Shown here piece by piece: positions 8,771 through 18,494 of a stretch of DNA of 64,000 nt. Every line of letters starts with the position of its first letter. Position 1 is the first letter of the stretch. The translations under genes were made by a program, and so were the position numbers. The DNA is from UA16 sp002292325 (lineage in GTDB: Bacteria > Bacteroidota > Bacteroidia > Flavobacteriales_D > Sanyastnellaceae), in NCBI GenBank assembly GCA_943788645.1, contig CALSRC010000017.1, positions 62,001-126,000 on the forward strand, in the 5' to 3' direction. The notes under the pieces were generated by a model. That model was not told the origin of the DNA and ran no database searches. It saw only the letters and a program-made list of their open reading frames with translations.

Positions 8771-9625
8771 GTCAATTAAAATCATTGTATCGGTTTTTTT
8801 CGAAACGATGGCAGACGGTGCATTTAGATTATCCCGTCAAATTCAAGCCTCGCTTTCTCCCAAAAAGTGACCAGGGTATCCCTCAAATCCAGCATCAATT
8901 GACCTCAAAAAAGGAGGTGATTCAAGACCACGTTTCCAAAATTCTCATTTACCAAAGACACCTTCAAGCCATTCGACCCCGCAACGAGGAAACGAACGCG
9001 CTCAAGCCGGCTTGGAACAACGGCTATCTGCCGGGATTGGACATGGCCGCGCTGTATATGATGATAGCGGAGTACAAGCCTAAGCGTTACATGGAAGTCG
9101 GGTCAGGCAATTCCACTCTGGTAGCGGCGGCAGCTAAAAACTCACATTCCACGGATACCGAAATCATTAGCATAGATCCGTTTCCTAGGGCTGAGATTGA
9201 CCAAGTATCTCAGACCATCCTTCGCCTGCCTTTTCAAGAAGTTGGTCTCGAATACATGGAATCTTTGGAGTCAGGAGACATTTTGTTTATTGATAACAGC
9301 CACCGCGTTTTGCCCAATTCAGATGCAACGGTTTTCTTCACTGAATGGCTCCCTGCACTTAAAGCCAGGTGTTATCGTGCAAATTCATGACATCTATTTG
9401 CCTTGGGATTACCCACAAGAAATGTGCGACAGGGCCTATTCAGAACAATACGTTCTAGCCATGGCGTTATTGAGCAATCCACAGAGGTACCAGACCATAT
9501 TCCCTGCGTATTGGGTGGATCAACAGCCCGACCTTAAGTCACAACTCGCATCCATATGGGATCACTCCAATACCCGTGGAGTTGAACCGCATGGCGGATC
9601 CTTGTGGTTGCGAATAGGCGAGTAA
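8767..9625 (+). pseudogene. Class I SAM-dependent methyltransferase-like protein, frameshifted
   Basis: The first frame starts at the ATG at 8767 (MSQLKSLYRF), overlapping the plsC stop. It contains a Rossmann-like MEVGSGNSTLVAAAA segment followed by IISIDPFP and DILFIDNSHR, as in class I methyltransferases of the Methyltransf_24 type. This frame runs off into a stop at 9390. The missing C-terminal third (KPGVIVQIHDIYLPWDYP to WLRIGE) continues in the +1 frame to the stop at 9625. One extra base in AAAGCC near 9361-9366 explains the break: removing it gives LPALKPGV. The substrate is unknown. It is last in the operon and convergent with the subtilase gene. A sequencing indel is as likely as true inactivation. 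Confidence 0.82.
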
Positions 9626-9645
9626 AAATTTGCCAAGACCCGAGG

Positions 9646-12504
9646 TCAACGCTGAATGAGCATTGGAATTTGAACCGCTTCACCATCAACTGTCTGAAGC
9701 TTTAATGTGTACATGCCCTCTGCAAAGCCGCTCAATTCCAACTGGGTGGTGAAACCGTTCATGGGCCAAGATGCAACTACCTTCCCTCCTACGCTGACCA
9801 ATTCCAAAAAGGCAAGGGGTGCATTGGATGAACCCTGGGAAACATTGATCGATTCGGATGCAGGATTGGGATAAACTTGGAATCCCATCAACTCCCATTC
9901 TGGAACATGATTGATCAGCAGGTCGACTTCCAATTCCACGGCTCCTGAACATCCGGTCGTATCGGTCTCCACGACCGTTATCAACCCGCTGCCCGTCGAC
10001 TCCCAAGATACCTGTATGCTCAGCAACCCCGTACCTGTCGCTTCGCCAATGATGCTGCCGCCGTTAACTGTCCACGCGTAGTCATTTTCTGCAACTCCAT
10101 CGTAACTGTAGAATTCAATCGTCAGGTCTGTGGCTGTTGTTGCTCCTACCAAATTGCCTTGTGCCACATAGAAACACGTACCATCGTCCACATTTGCCGC
10201 CACCTCATAGTTGCAGGCCACTTCATCCAGGCAACCTGCAACAGCAGGAACGCCGGCGCACTCGCAATCTTCTCCGTAAACATCGAGCACGGTTTCTTCG
10301 TTTCCATCATCACATGATTCACCCGGACTGTAACAAGATCCGTCGTCGGCGTTGGCTTCAACATTGAAGTTGCAAGCTGCAACGTTCGTACAGCCCGGCA
10401 CAACAGGCAGGCAGAATTCATGAGAAACCGAGTCCCCAAAATCTGGATCATCCATCGCGACAATCAAGGCCCCGTCAAGAGTCTCCAAAACATAGTTTCC
10501 ATCAATTTCACATCCCGGCCATTGACTTCCATACATACCATCTCCATATGAGTCAGAAACAGTCAAGGTGTGGCAACCATATGTCAAGCATCCGCTCCAA
10601 ACCTCTTCAGTGTCCTCCGTTGAATAGTCACCCGTGTTGACTTCAACCAAAGTTTGAGCATTTGCATCGGCGATGACCCAGCTCACTTCCTCTGGCCAAC
10701 AATCCGTCATTACAGTAAAAACAACCTCCGTACATGGGTAAGAACAACTGCCATCATCCAGCGTAGCATCCGCTTCAAAATTGTCTGCATTGGGGTCAGT
10801 GCATCCCGGAACCAAGGCACCGCATTCCGGTGTGCTGAATGTTAGCGTATCACTCGTCAAGGTGTCGACTACGAAATATACTTCATACGACGTATTCGGC
10901 ATAAGTTCTTCAAGGATCGCTGACGATCCATTGTTCAATTCAACTCCCATCGCTTCGGTCAATTCACATGACCAGGCCGAGCTCGCTGAATCTTTGTAGC
11001 ACAGAATATCCGCTTCACACAAAAAGCTAGAAAATGTAGCATCCAAAGTCGCGATGGTCAACACCGTATCTGCTTCCATGTCGTAAACGCAGCTAGCCAC
11101 TGCCTCAAAAGACTCAATTGAGCATTCTACAGGACCACAGCCCTCAAGGGCGAGGTTGACAGAGTTTGCGACGTTCAGTCGGCCCCCCGTGGCGACTTCG
11201 GTCAACAAATTGGAAACCAAATCAACACCATTGAAAATATAGCCTCTCACGAGATCAGCTCCACCTTGTGGGTTGGCGATGGAAAGCGCTGCTAGATCAG
11301 GACAAGGCACGCTGTAAACCAACGCAATGGCCCCCGCTACGCATGGACTCGCAAACGATGTACCGCTCGTGTTTCCATAGCTGCTGCTGCCACTCGGCAA
11401 GTAAACTTGATCTCCGGGTGCCCCCAAATCAATCGTATTCACCCCGTAACCGCTAAAGGTCCTCACGTCGTTGTCGTTGGTCGCCGTTACAGAAACCATG
11501 TAATCTGATCCGCATGCCGTCGGCATATCCCCGACGGCATCAACATTCAAGGCTGCGTTCGTCGTCGCCCCGCAATTCAAGATGCCCGAAGCACCCAATT
11601 CATCGTAGTACGCGCACCACAAAGGATAATTTGCCGGATTGGCTTGATCGATGCCCCAAGAAGCGTTGGTCGCAACAACAAAAGCACCGGATACGCCATC
11701 AGTCGAATTGAATGCATCGCGCATGACCTTGGGATACTCATACGCTGCAATAACATTGGACTCTGACAAACCACCCGCCATGTCAATCTGCATGATGTCA
11801 ACATCCCAGTTAACGCCTACTCCACCCGATCCATTGTCACCCGTCGCTCCAATCATACCGCTGACAGACGTGCCGTGACCTCCGCCCGCAATGTTGTCTG
11901 TATTGTTACCCGGATTCCAACCATTGAAATCATCCACATATCCATTTCCATCATCATCTATACCGTTATCCGGAATTTCTTGGGCATTGGTCCAGTGGTT
12001 ATCAATCAAGTCAACGTGATTGTAATTTGAGCCACCGCCCTCCAGCACGGCGACAACAACGCGCGAGCCATTGCCTGCAACCCCTCCCGTAGTCACATCC
12101 CAAGCAAGGTCTGAATCGATGTCGTGGTCACCGGATTCAACATGGTGCCATTGTTGACCAAAGTTCGGGTCGTTCGGCACCGTTTCGCGGTGCTGCACCA
12201 TGTGATTTAATTGCACGGCCTTGACATGCCTGTGAGCCCCGAATACAGCCAATGCATCCGCCCAATTTTCTCCAGGAACATGCAAATGATAAATCTTTGT
12301 AGAGGGGGATGGAATCCCCATAACAGCAAAATCAACAGAAGACTTCAGCGATGCAAGCACCTTTTCTGCCTCAACTTCCGGTTGAATCATAACGAGCAAC
12401 TCATGTTCTATGTAAGGTGTTTCGTCCGAGGATATTTGACCGTAGCTTTTTAATGTGATCAGGGCCAAAGAGGCCACAAAGAGATGGGCTCGATAGAATT
12501 GCAT
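9646..12504 (-). CDS. Secreted S8 subtilase with T9SS sorting domain (catalytic Asp replaced by Glu)
   Basis: A 952-residue secreted protease. Residues 1-23 are a signal peptide and about 24-110 an inhibitor-like propeptide. The S8 domain spans about 120-460: His210 in GHGTSVSG and Ser383 in SGTSFASP are clear, but the position of the catalytic Asp (usually DTG) is Glu155 in VLEGGG. The middle contains a fibronectin-like region, then Cys-rich GCTDPNADNFEADATLDDGSC-type segments like those of the giant protein at 1-4167. The end (VYPNPASESINVSQ to MLIQR) is a type A T9SS sorting domain, so the protein should cross the outer membrane and be cell-attached or released. It is a single gene with its own promoter, divergent from asnB. 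Confidence 0.93.
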   Translation of the reverse strand: MQFYRAHLFVASLALITLKSYGQISSDETPYIEHELLVMIQPEVEAEKVLASLKSSVDFAVMGIPSPSTKIYHLHVPGENWADALAVFGAHRHVKAVQLNHMVQHRETVPNDPNFGQQWHHVESGDHDIDSDLAWDVTTGGVAGNGSRVVVAVLEGGGSNYNHVDLIDNHWTNAQEIPDNGIDDDGNGYVDDFNGWNPGNNTDNIAGGGHGTSVSGMIGATGDNGSGGVGVNWDVDIMQIDMAGGLSESNVIAAYEYPKVMRDAFNSTDGVSGAFVVATNASWGIDQANPANYPLWCAYYDELGASGILNCGATTNAALNVDAVGDMPTACGSDYMVSVTATNDNDVRTFSGYGVNTIDLGAPGDQVYLPSGSSSYGNTSGTSFASPCVAGAIALVYSVPCPDLAALSIANPQGGADLVRGYIFNGVDLVSNLLTEVATGGRLNVANSVNLALEGCGPVECSIESFEAVASCVYDMEADTVLTIATLDATFSSFLCEADILCYKDSASSAWSCELTEAMGVELNNGSSAILEELMPNTSYEVYFVVDTLTSDTLTFSTPECGALVPGCTDPNADNFEADATLDDGSCSYPCTEVVFTVMTDCWPEEVSWVIADANAQTLVEVNTGDYSTEDTEEVWSGCLTYGCHTLTVSDSYGDGMYGSQWPGCEIDGNYVLETLDGALIVAMDDPDFGDSVSHEFCLPVVPGCTNVAACNFNVEANADDGSCYSPGESCDDGNEETVLDVYGEDCECAGVPAVAGCLDEVACNYEVAANVDDGTCFYVAQGNLVGATTATDLTIEFYSYDGVAENDYAWTVNGGSIIGEATGTGLLSIQVSWESTGSGLITVVETDTTGCSGAVELEVDLLINHVPEWELMGFQVYPNPASESINVSQGSSNAPLAFLELVSVGGKVVASWPMNGFTTQLELSGFAEGMYTLKLQTVDGEAVQIPMLIQR

Positions 12505-12526
12505 GAGAATGAATTACAGGTTCATC

Positions 12527-12534
12527 CAAAATTA
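12527..12534 (-). promoter_or_regulatory. Putative -7 element for the subtilase
   Basis: The minus strand reads TAATTTTG, an exact TAnnTTTG match, about 25 bases before the subtilase ATG at 12504. No convincing -33 TTG was found at the usual spacing. Confidence 0.35.
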
Positions 12535-12612
12535 AGTTGAACTCCATATAAATCATGGGGTTTCCGCAACTTATTACAGAATCAAGACGTATGCGAATGA
12601 AAAAACAAACCT

Positions 12613-14302
12613 ATGTGTTCGATCACTGCCGTTTTGAATGTGCCAAATGGAGATGAGGATGTTCGGTCTTTGGCCCTGAAAATCTCAAAAAGACAACGCC
12701 ACCGTGGGCCAGACTGGTCCTGGTGTTTACCAACACTCGAGCGCTGTTTTAGCTCATGAGCGTCTAGCCATCGTAGACGTTACGAGCGGTGCACAGCCGT
12801 TGATTGATTCGGAAACAGGAAGCGCGCTCGCTGTGAATGGAGAGATTTACAACCACAAAGCTTTGCGCAAGCAAACAGCGTCATTTCCTTACCAGACAGG
12901 AAGCGATTGCGAAGTGATTTTGGCTCTTTATCGATTGCACGGCGAACAATTGGTTCATCAACTCGAAGGCATGTTCGCTTTTGTCTTATTTGACGAACAA
13001 AAAGAAACCTGGTTAATTGGACGTGACTCCATCGGAATTATTCCTCTTTATTACGGCCACAGTGCCGATGGAAAATTACTCGTAGCATCGGAAATGAAAG
13101 GATTGGAATCCTTGTGTGAGGATGTCTCTGAGTTTCCTCCAGGCCACACCTGGACATCTGGAGAAACGAAGCCCAAGAAATATTACGCTGAAAATTGGAT
13201 GGAGTGGGACGCTGTGCCAAAAACAGCCTACAGAAAAGAAGAGCTGCGCTCACACCTCGAACAATCGGTCAAAAGTCATTTGATGGGAGACGTACCATAC
13301 GGCCTGCTCATCAGTGGTGGCTTGGACTCTTCGGTCATTGCCGCTATAGCTCAAAACTATTCGAAGAAACGCGTGGATGAAGGAGATGCCAGCGCAGCTT
13401 GGTGGCCACAAGTTCACAGCTTTAGCATTGGATTGGAGGGAAGTCCCGATGTAGCAGCCGCACAAAAGGTGGCCGATCACATTGGTACCATCCATCATCC
13501 ATTGGCTTTCACCATCCAAGAGGGATTGGATGCTATAGAAGATGTAATCAAACACATCGAAACATATGATGTCACCACCATCCGAGCATCCACGCCCATG
13601 TATCTCATGGCGAGACAGATTAAAGCCATGGGCATCAAAATGGTTTTATCCGGCGAAGGAGCGGACGAATTATTTGGAGGCTATTTGTATTTTCACATGG
13701 CCCCAGATGCCAAGGAATTTCATGAAGAGACAGTACGCAAAGTATTGGCTTTGAATAAGTTTGATTGTTCTCGAGCCAACAAATCCATGATGGCTTGGGG
13801 CATCGAAACCCGCGTTCCATTCTTGCACAAACCCTTCGTGAATTATGCCATGTCGCTCGATCCAGAAGCCAAGATGGGTGGAAACGGCCGCATTGAAAAA
13901 CACATCATTCGGGAGGCTTTTGAAGGCGTGATTCCCGATGAAATATTATGGAGACAAAAGGAGCAATTTTCAGACGGTGTCGGATACGGTTGGATCGATG
14001 GTCTCAAAGACCATGCAGAACTGCACGTCACCGATGAAGAAATGGACCGTGCATCTGTGCGCTTTCCAATCAATCCTCCTGCTACCAAAGAGGGATACTT
14101 CTATCGCACCATATTTGAAAAGCACTTTCCTTCAGCCGCTGCTGCCAACTCCGTTCCCGGTGGAAAATCGGTCGCTTGCAGCACAGAGAAAGCCCTAGAA
14201 TGGAATGAAAGTCTTAAGAATGTAGTGGACCCGTCAGGACGGGCGGTCACCGATGTCCATGAGCAGGGCTACAATGCTCAAGGAGAAGAAGAGGCAAAAT
14301 AA
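12613..14302 (+). pseudogene. asnB: Asparagine synthetase B (glutamine-hydrolysing), frameshifted near the N-terminus
   Basis: It makes asparagine from aspartate, glutamine and ATP. The true start is the ATG at 12613: MCSITAVL, where Cys2 is the glutaminase nucleophile after Met removal, then RQRHRGPDWS. The frame then shifts: from about 12722 the sequence continues GVYQHSSAVLAHERL in the +1 frame to the stop at 14302. One extra T between TCC and GGTGTT near 12721 accounts for it. The rest is intact and closely resembles E. coli AsnB: NGEIYNH, GRDSIGIIPLYY, PP-loop SGGLDSS, and GEGADELFGGY. A GTG at 12704 would give a 532-residue protein lacking the nucleophile and so without glutaminase activity. 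Assembly error is likely. It ends 1 base before the terC stop (convergent). Confidence 0.9.
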
Positions 14303-14303
14303 A

Positions 14304-15056
14304 TCAGGACGATTGATCCAGACGTTTCTGGTAACGAGACTGCACCAAATCAATCAAAATCAATACGGTCACTGCAAAGTAGAACGTTGTCTTATTGAGT
14401 GCGTGGACTTCACCCCCAAATAAGGTCAGATGTGCCAAATGTCCACCTTCCGTGAGTAACATGATTCCGACCAGCAACAGAATGAACAAACCGAGTACTT
14501 CATAAGCACGGTTCTTTTTCAAAAACTCCGAGACTCGGTCCGCTAATGCGAGCATAATTGCCCCGCTTATCAAAATACTGATGACCATCACTGACATGGA
14601 GTCTGTCAGCGCCACAGCGGTCAGGACACTGTCAAATGAAAAAACAAGGTTCATAAGGATGATCGCTGATATAGCGGATCTTGGCGACTTAGAAACCTCG
14701 AGCGAATCATCCAAATGCAAATCTCCAGCAAGCATGTGCCAAACCTCTTTGACCGCGGTATATGTCAGGAATGCACCACCGACCATCGCTATGACGCTGT
14801 GTCCACTGAATTCTCCCGAAATGACTCCTTCCCAATTGAACGAGAAAAAGGGCGCTTGTAACACCGCAATAAGTTGAACCAGCAGCAGCAATAAAATAAT
14901 GCGCATCACAACCGCGCCAATGATGCCCACGCGCTGCACGCGACGTCGGTCGGCAAGTTTCACACGGGATGATTCAATCGCGATATACAGCAGGTTATCG
15001 ATGCCCAGAACAGCCTCTAACGCCACCAAAACAAAAAGACTCAAGATCCAATCCAT
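14304..15056 (-). CDS. TerC-family integral membrane protein
   Basis: A 250-residue protein with about seven membrane segments. The family signatures are ALEAVLGIDNLLYI near the N-terminus and LVFSFDSVLTAVALT in the middle, each with an acidic residue inside a membrane helix that is thought to contact metal. TerC/Alx/YkoY proteins are linked to manganese export and to metalation of exported proteins; older annotation ties them to tellurium resistance. The precise ion here is not known. It is the last gene of the minus-strand run that begins at cdd, 8 bases after the nitroreductase stop, and has no obvious functional tie to nucleosides. Confidence 0.9.
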   Translation of the reverse strand: MDWILSLFVLVALEAVLGIDNLLYIAIESSRVKLADRRRVQRVGIIGAVVMRIILLLLLVQLIAVLQAPFFSFNWEGVISGEFSGHSVIAMVGGAFLTYTAVKEVWHMLAGDLHLDDSLEVSKSPRSAISAIILMNLVFSFDSVLTAVALTDSMSVMVISILISGAIMLALADRVSEFLKKNRAYEVLGLFILLLVGIMLLTEGGHLAHLTLFGGEVHALNKTTFYFAVTVLILIDLVQSRYQKRLDQSS

Positions 15057-15064
15057 TGTTCAAA

Positions 15065-15844
15065 TCAGTGTTCGTGAATAAAATCATCCGCAGGAAACCT
15101 GAACCTTGGTCCAAAAATCCCACCCTCGGCACGCTTGCCCATGGAAATCGCCATTGTAATGCCCGCACGCTTTGGCAATCCCAACAGACGTTTGACGCGC
15201 TTTGAATCCAGTCCTTCCATGGGACACGAATCAAATCCCTCTGCTCGGGCTGCCAGCATAAAAGTCTGACAAGCAAGAGCGGTTGTTTTATGCGCCCAAA
15301 TGTCCATATGCCCCAAACCAATGGGTTCCCTTGGTGTGGGTTTACTTAAGCCTCGAATCGAAAACCAAATCCATTTGAATGGTCTGAAGATTCCAAATGG
15401 TCCTTGATTGTATACAATTTTCGTGATCTTTTCAAAATACTGAAAAGCCTTCTCCGGTGTCCCTGGCAACGAGCGGAGATGAGCTATCATGCGGTTGTTA
15501 TTTCGACGCCATAAGTCAGGTCGCGCCACAAAAACAAGCAACTCCTGAGCGGTAGTGGCTGCAGGCTGACTCAAACAATATTCCGCCAATCGCTGCTTTT
15601 TTTCGGGAGAACGAACCCAGTGAATTTCCCATGCCTGCAAGTTGGAGGAGTTGGGTGACTTGAGTGCTGCATCCATCGCACGACGAACCACATCTTCAGG
15701 CACAGAGACGTCTGCATAAATGCGCGTACTTCGTCTGGATTCCACAACTTCATAAAAGGCTTTCGCATCCACTTCTGGAGCAGGTTCTAACGCCCTCTTG
15801 GACGAACGCGCCGCCGATGAATCAAACACCTTCACTTTAACCAT
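15065..15844 (-). CDS. Nitroreductase-family flavoprotein
   Basis: A 259-residue protein of the FMN-dependent nitroreductase fold. The N-terminal SRRSTRIYADVSVPEDVV segment and SPNSSNLQAWEIHWV are the usual FMN phosphate-binding and substrate-pocket regions, and the C-terminal AARAEGFDSCPMEGLD followed by GLPKRAGITMAISMG is also typical. Such enzymes reduce nitroaromatics, quinones or enones with NAD(P)H; the natural substrate is unknown. It is somewhat longer than the classic ~220 residues because of an insert near residues 110-175. It lies 23 bases after deoA and 8 bases before terC in the same operon. Confidence 0.85.
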   Translation of the reverse strand: MVKVKVFDSSAARSSKRALEPAPEVDAKAFYEVVESRRSTRIYADVSVPEDVVRRAMDAALKSPNSSNLQAWEIHWVRSPEKKQRLAEYCLSQPAATTAQELLVFVARPDLWRRNNNRMIAHLRSLPGTPEKAFQYFEKITKIVYNQGPFGIFRPFKWIWFSIRGLSKPTPREPIGLGHMDIWAHKTTALACQTFMLAARAEGFDSCPMEGLDSKRVKRLLGLPKRAGITMAISMGKRAEGGIFGPRFRFPADDFIHEH

Positions 15845-15867
15845 GTGGTAAAATTAAACTGAAAAAC

Positions 15868-17212
15868 TTAGGCCGTATGTGTCTCAATGACAACTAAATC
15901 CACATCCTGTTGCGCTTCATCATCAAAGCAAAACGCACTTTGAATCCGAACCGATGCTGCTTGAAATGCGTCTTCGTTCTGAGCGTGAATCCACGCCAAT
16001 GGTCGATCTTTAGTTACGCGTTCACCTGGCCGCAACCATCCTTGACATCCCACTGCGTGATCAATCGCTTGACCGGCTTTGGTGCGTCCGCCTCCTAGCC
16101 CAACTACCGCCAATCCCAGAGCCCGGGTATCAACTCCAGTTATCCATTTTTCCAATTGCCCATCAGGCGCCATTACTGGCCGAATGACTGCAGCGGACTC
16201 GAAGTAAGAAGGTTTCGACAACACATCGACAGGCCCGCCCATCGCATGCACCGACCGTTCGAATAAAGCCGCAGCACGGCCCGAAGCAAGGGCTTGATGC
16301 ACTTGAATACGCGCAGCCTGTTCATCTGCAGCCAAGCCAGATAAACACAAGTTTTGCATCGCCAATGCCACTGTCACATCCCACAGCCGACCCGAAGTGA
16401 CTTCGCCCGTCAGAAGTTGAATGGCCTCCAAGACTTCGAGGGCGTTTCCAGCAGAATTCGCCAGGGGCTGATTCATATCCGTGAGCAAGGCTTGAGTCGG
16501 CATGCCCGCCCTTGTTCCTACGGAACACAAACTTTCCGCCAATTCCCGAGCAACCGAAACATCCGTCATGAACGCCCCGCTGCCTACCTTAATGTCCATC
16601 ACGAGCGTGTCGAGACCCGCCGCTAGTTTTTTCGATAAAATACTCGCCGTAATCAACCCATACTGCTCCACCGTCGCGGTAACATCGCGGGGTTGCATAC
16701 ATTCTGCGATCTGCAGGGGCAAAATCAGCCGTCTGACCGGCAATCGCGAATCCCACTTCTCGCACCGTCTTTTGAAAATGGTGGACAGTTGGCGACGTGT
16801 TATAGCCTGGAATCGCTTCTAATTTATCTATCGTCCCGCCCGTATGGGCCAATCCACGACCAGCAATCATCGGAACATAACCGCCACAAGCAGCCAAGAT
16901 AGGAGCCAGAATAAAAGAAACGGTATCGCCAACGCCACCCGTCGAATGCTTGTCAAGAACGGGGCCGTTCAGGTGGAAGGACGCCCAACTTAAAACAGCA
17001 CCAGAATCGCGCATGGCAAGCGTCAGATCTGTTCTTTCTCGACGGTCGAGATCCTGAAAAATAGACGCCATTGAAAACGCGGCAATCTGGGCATCGGTTA
17101 CTTCGTTGGCAGTCACGCCTTGAACAAAACGTTTGATTTCCGCAGAAGAGAGCGCTAAGCCGTCTCGCTTCTTTCGGATAATCTCGGGAATGAGGGATTC
17201 ATCGACGCCCAT
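15868..17212 (-). pseudogene. deoA: Pyrimidine-nucleoside (thymidine) phosphorylase, frameshifted
   Basis: It converts thymidine or uridine plus phosphate to the base and (deoxy)ribose 1-phosphate. The N-terminal part starts at the ATG at 17212 (MGVDESLIPEIIRKKRDG), 2 bases after the nupC stop, and holds the family motifs DKHSTGGVGDT and MIAGRGLAHTGGT. The frame breaks after ADRRMYAT: the expected RDVTATVEQYGLITASIL appears in the other frame and runs, with VMDIKVGSGAFM, to the stop at 15868. The break is at a run of four G on the plus strand (16689-16692); three would restore the frame. Read whole, it has the usual ~440 residues. In the middle of the nucleoside operon, an indel error seems more likely than loss of function. 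Confidence 0.9.
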
Positions 17213-17214
17213 CA

Positions 17215-18477
17215 CTAAAGGGATAAAAAGAGACCCGCAATCGTCGCTGACATGAGATTCGAAAGCGTAGCAGCCAAGACAGCCTTCAAACCAAACTTGG
17301 CAATTTCTGGCCGGCGAGATGGGGCCAAGGAGCCGAGACCACCGAGTAAAATGGCTATGGATGAAAGGTTTGCAAAACCGCAAAGAGCAAATGAAATGAT
17401 CGCTTTGGTCTTTTCTGACAAAACAACCTCAGCCCCTTCTGCGAGATAAGGAGCGAAATTCAGGTACGCGACAAATTCATTTACTACCAGTTTTTGGCCA
17501 ATGAAGGAACCGGCAACAATGGCTTCTCCCCAAGGCACGCCAATCAAAAATGCGAGCGGAGCAAACACGTAACCCAGCAGCAACTCCAAAGTGAGTTCAG
17601 GGTGATCAAACCAACCTCCTACCCCGCTAAATAATCCATTAACGAGAGCAATCAATCCTACAAAAGCCAACAACATCGCACCGACATTCATTGCAAGCTT
17701 TAAACCTGAAGCAGCCCCGTTGGCGGCAGCATCGATGACGTTAACCGATTGGCCCTCGAGCGATTCTTCCATATCCGAGGAACTCAGTTTTTCCCGGGGT
17801 TCCTCTGTTTCTGGGTAAATCATCTTTGCAAACAACAATCCGCCTGGCGCAGCCATGAAAGATGCGGCGATCAGGTACTCCAACGGCACACCGAGGGATG
17901 CATACCCTGCCAGAACAGAACCGGCTACGGAAGCCAAACCACCCACCATTACGGCAAATAGCTCTGAAGAGGTCATGTTCTTAATGAAAGGTCGGACGAC
18001 CAAAGGCGCCTCGGTCTGACCGACAAAAATATTGGCCGTCGCTGAAAGCGATTCCGCCCGTGACGTTCCCAGAATTTTCCGCAGAGCTCCGCCCAAGGTG
18101 TTGATGACCAATTGCATCAATCCAATGTGGTACAAAACGGCAATCAAGGATGAAAAGAAGATGATAACCGGTAAAACCCGGATAGCAAAAACAAAGCCCG
18201 ATCCGCCAAAGAGCTCGAACATTTGATCTGAATTCAACCCTCCAAAAATGAATGAGATGCCATCGTTTCCATAATCAATGACCCGCTGAACACCCCTTGA
18301 GACTCCAAGCAAGGCTGACTTTCCGAATGGCGTGTACAATACGATCGCACCAAAAAACAATTGAATCACGAATGCACCGAGAACGGTCCTAAGCTGGATT
18401 GCCTTTCGGTTGTTGGAAGCGAAAAAAGCGATCGCCAATAACACGACCATTCCCACAAGACTCATCATCACTGTCAT
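17215..18477 (-). CDS. nupC: Concentrative nucleoside transporter (CNT/NupC family)
   Basis: A 420-residue inner-membrane symporter that drives nucleoside uptake with Na+ or H+. It has many hydrophobic segments and the CNT signatures GQTEAPLVV, FMAAPGGLLFAKM and VPWGEAIVAGSFIGQK. Length is typical of bacterial CNT proteins (about 400-420). It is immediately upstream of deoA (2 bases) and downstream of the outer-membrane-like protein (17 bases), so uptake and phosphorolysis are probably co-expressed. Ion preference cannot be decided from reading the sequence. Confidence 0.94.
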   Translation of the reverse strand: MTVMMSLVGMVVLLAIAFFASNNRKAIQLRTVLGAFVIQLFFGAIVLYTPFGKSALLGVSRGVQRVIDYGNDGISFIFGGLNSDQMFELFGGSGFVFAIRVLPVIIFFSSLIAVLYHIGLMQLVINTLGGALRKILGTSRAESLSATANIFVGQTEAPLVVRPFIKNMTSSELFAVMVGGLASVAGSVLAGYASLGVPLEYLIAASFMAAPGGLLFAKMIYPETEEPREKLSSSDMEESLEGQSVNVIDAAANGAASGLKLAMNVGAMLLAFVGLIALVNGLFSGVGGWFDHPELTLELLLGYVFAPLAFLIGVPWGEAIVAGSFIGQKLVVNEFVAYLNFAPYLAEGAEVVLSEKTKAIISFALCGFANLSSIAILLGGLGSLAPSRRPEIAKFGLKAVLAATLSNLMSATIAGLFLSL

Positions 18478-18494
18478 GAGAGCGAATCTACAAT

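Noticed and set aside
9361..9370. Programmed frameshifting in the methyltransferase gene
   Set aside because: No slippery heptamer, stop-codon pause or stimulatory structure is visible, and two other genes show the same single-base defect.
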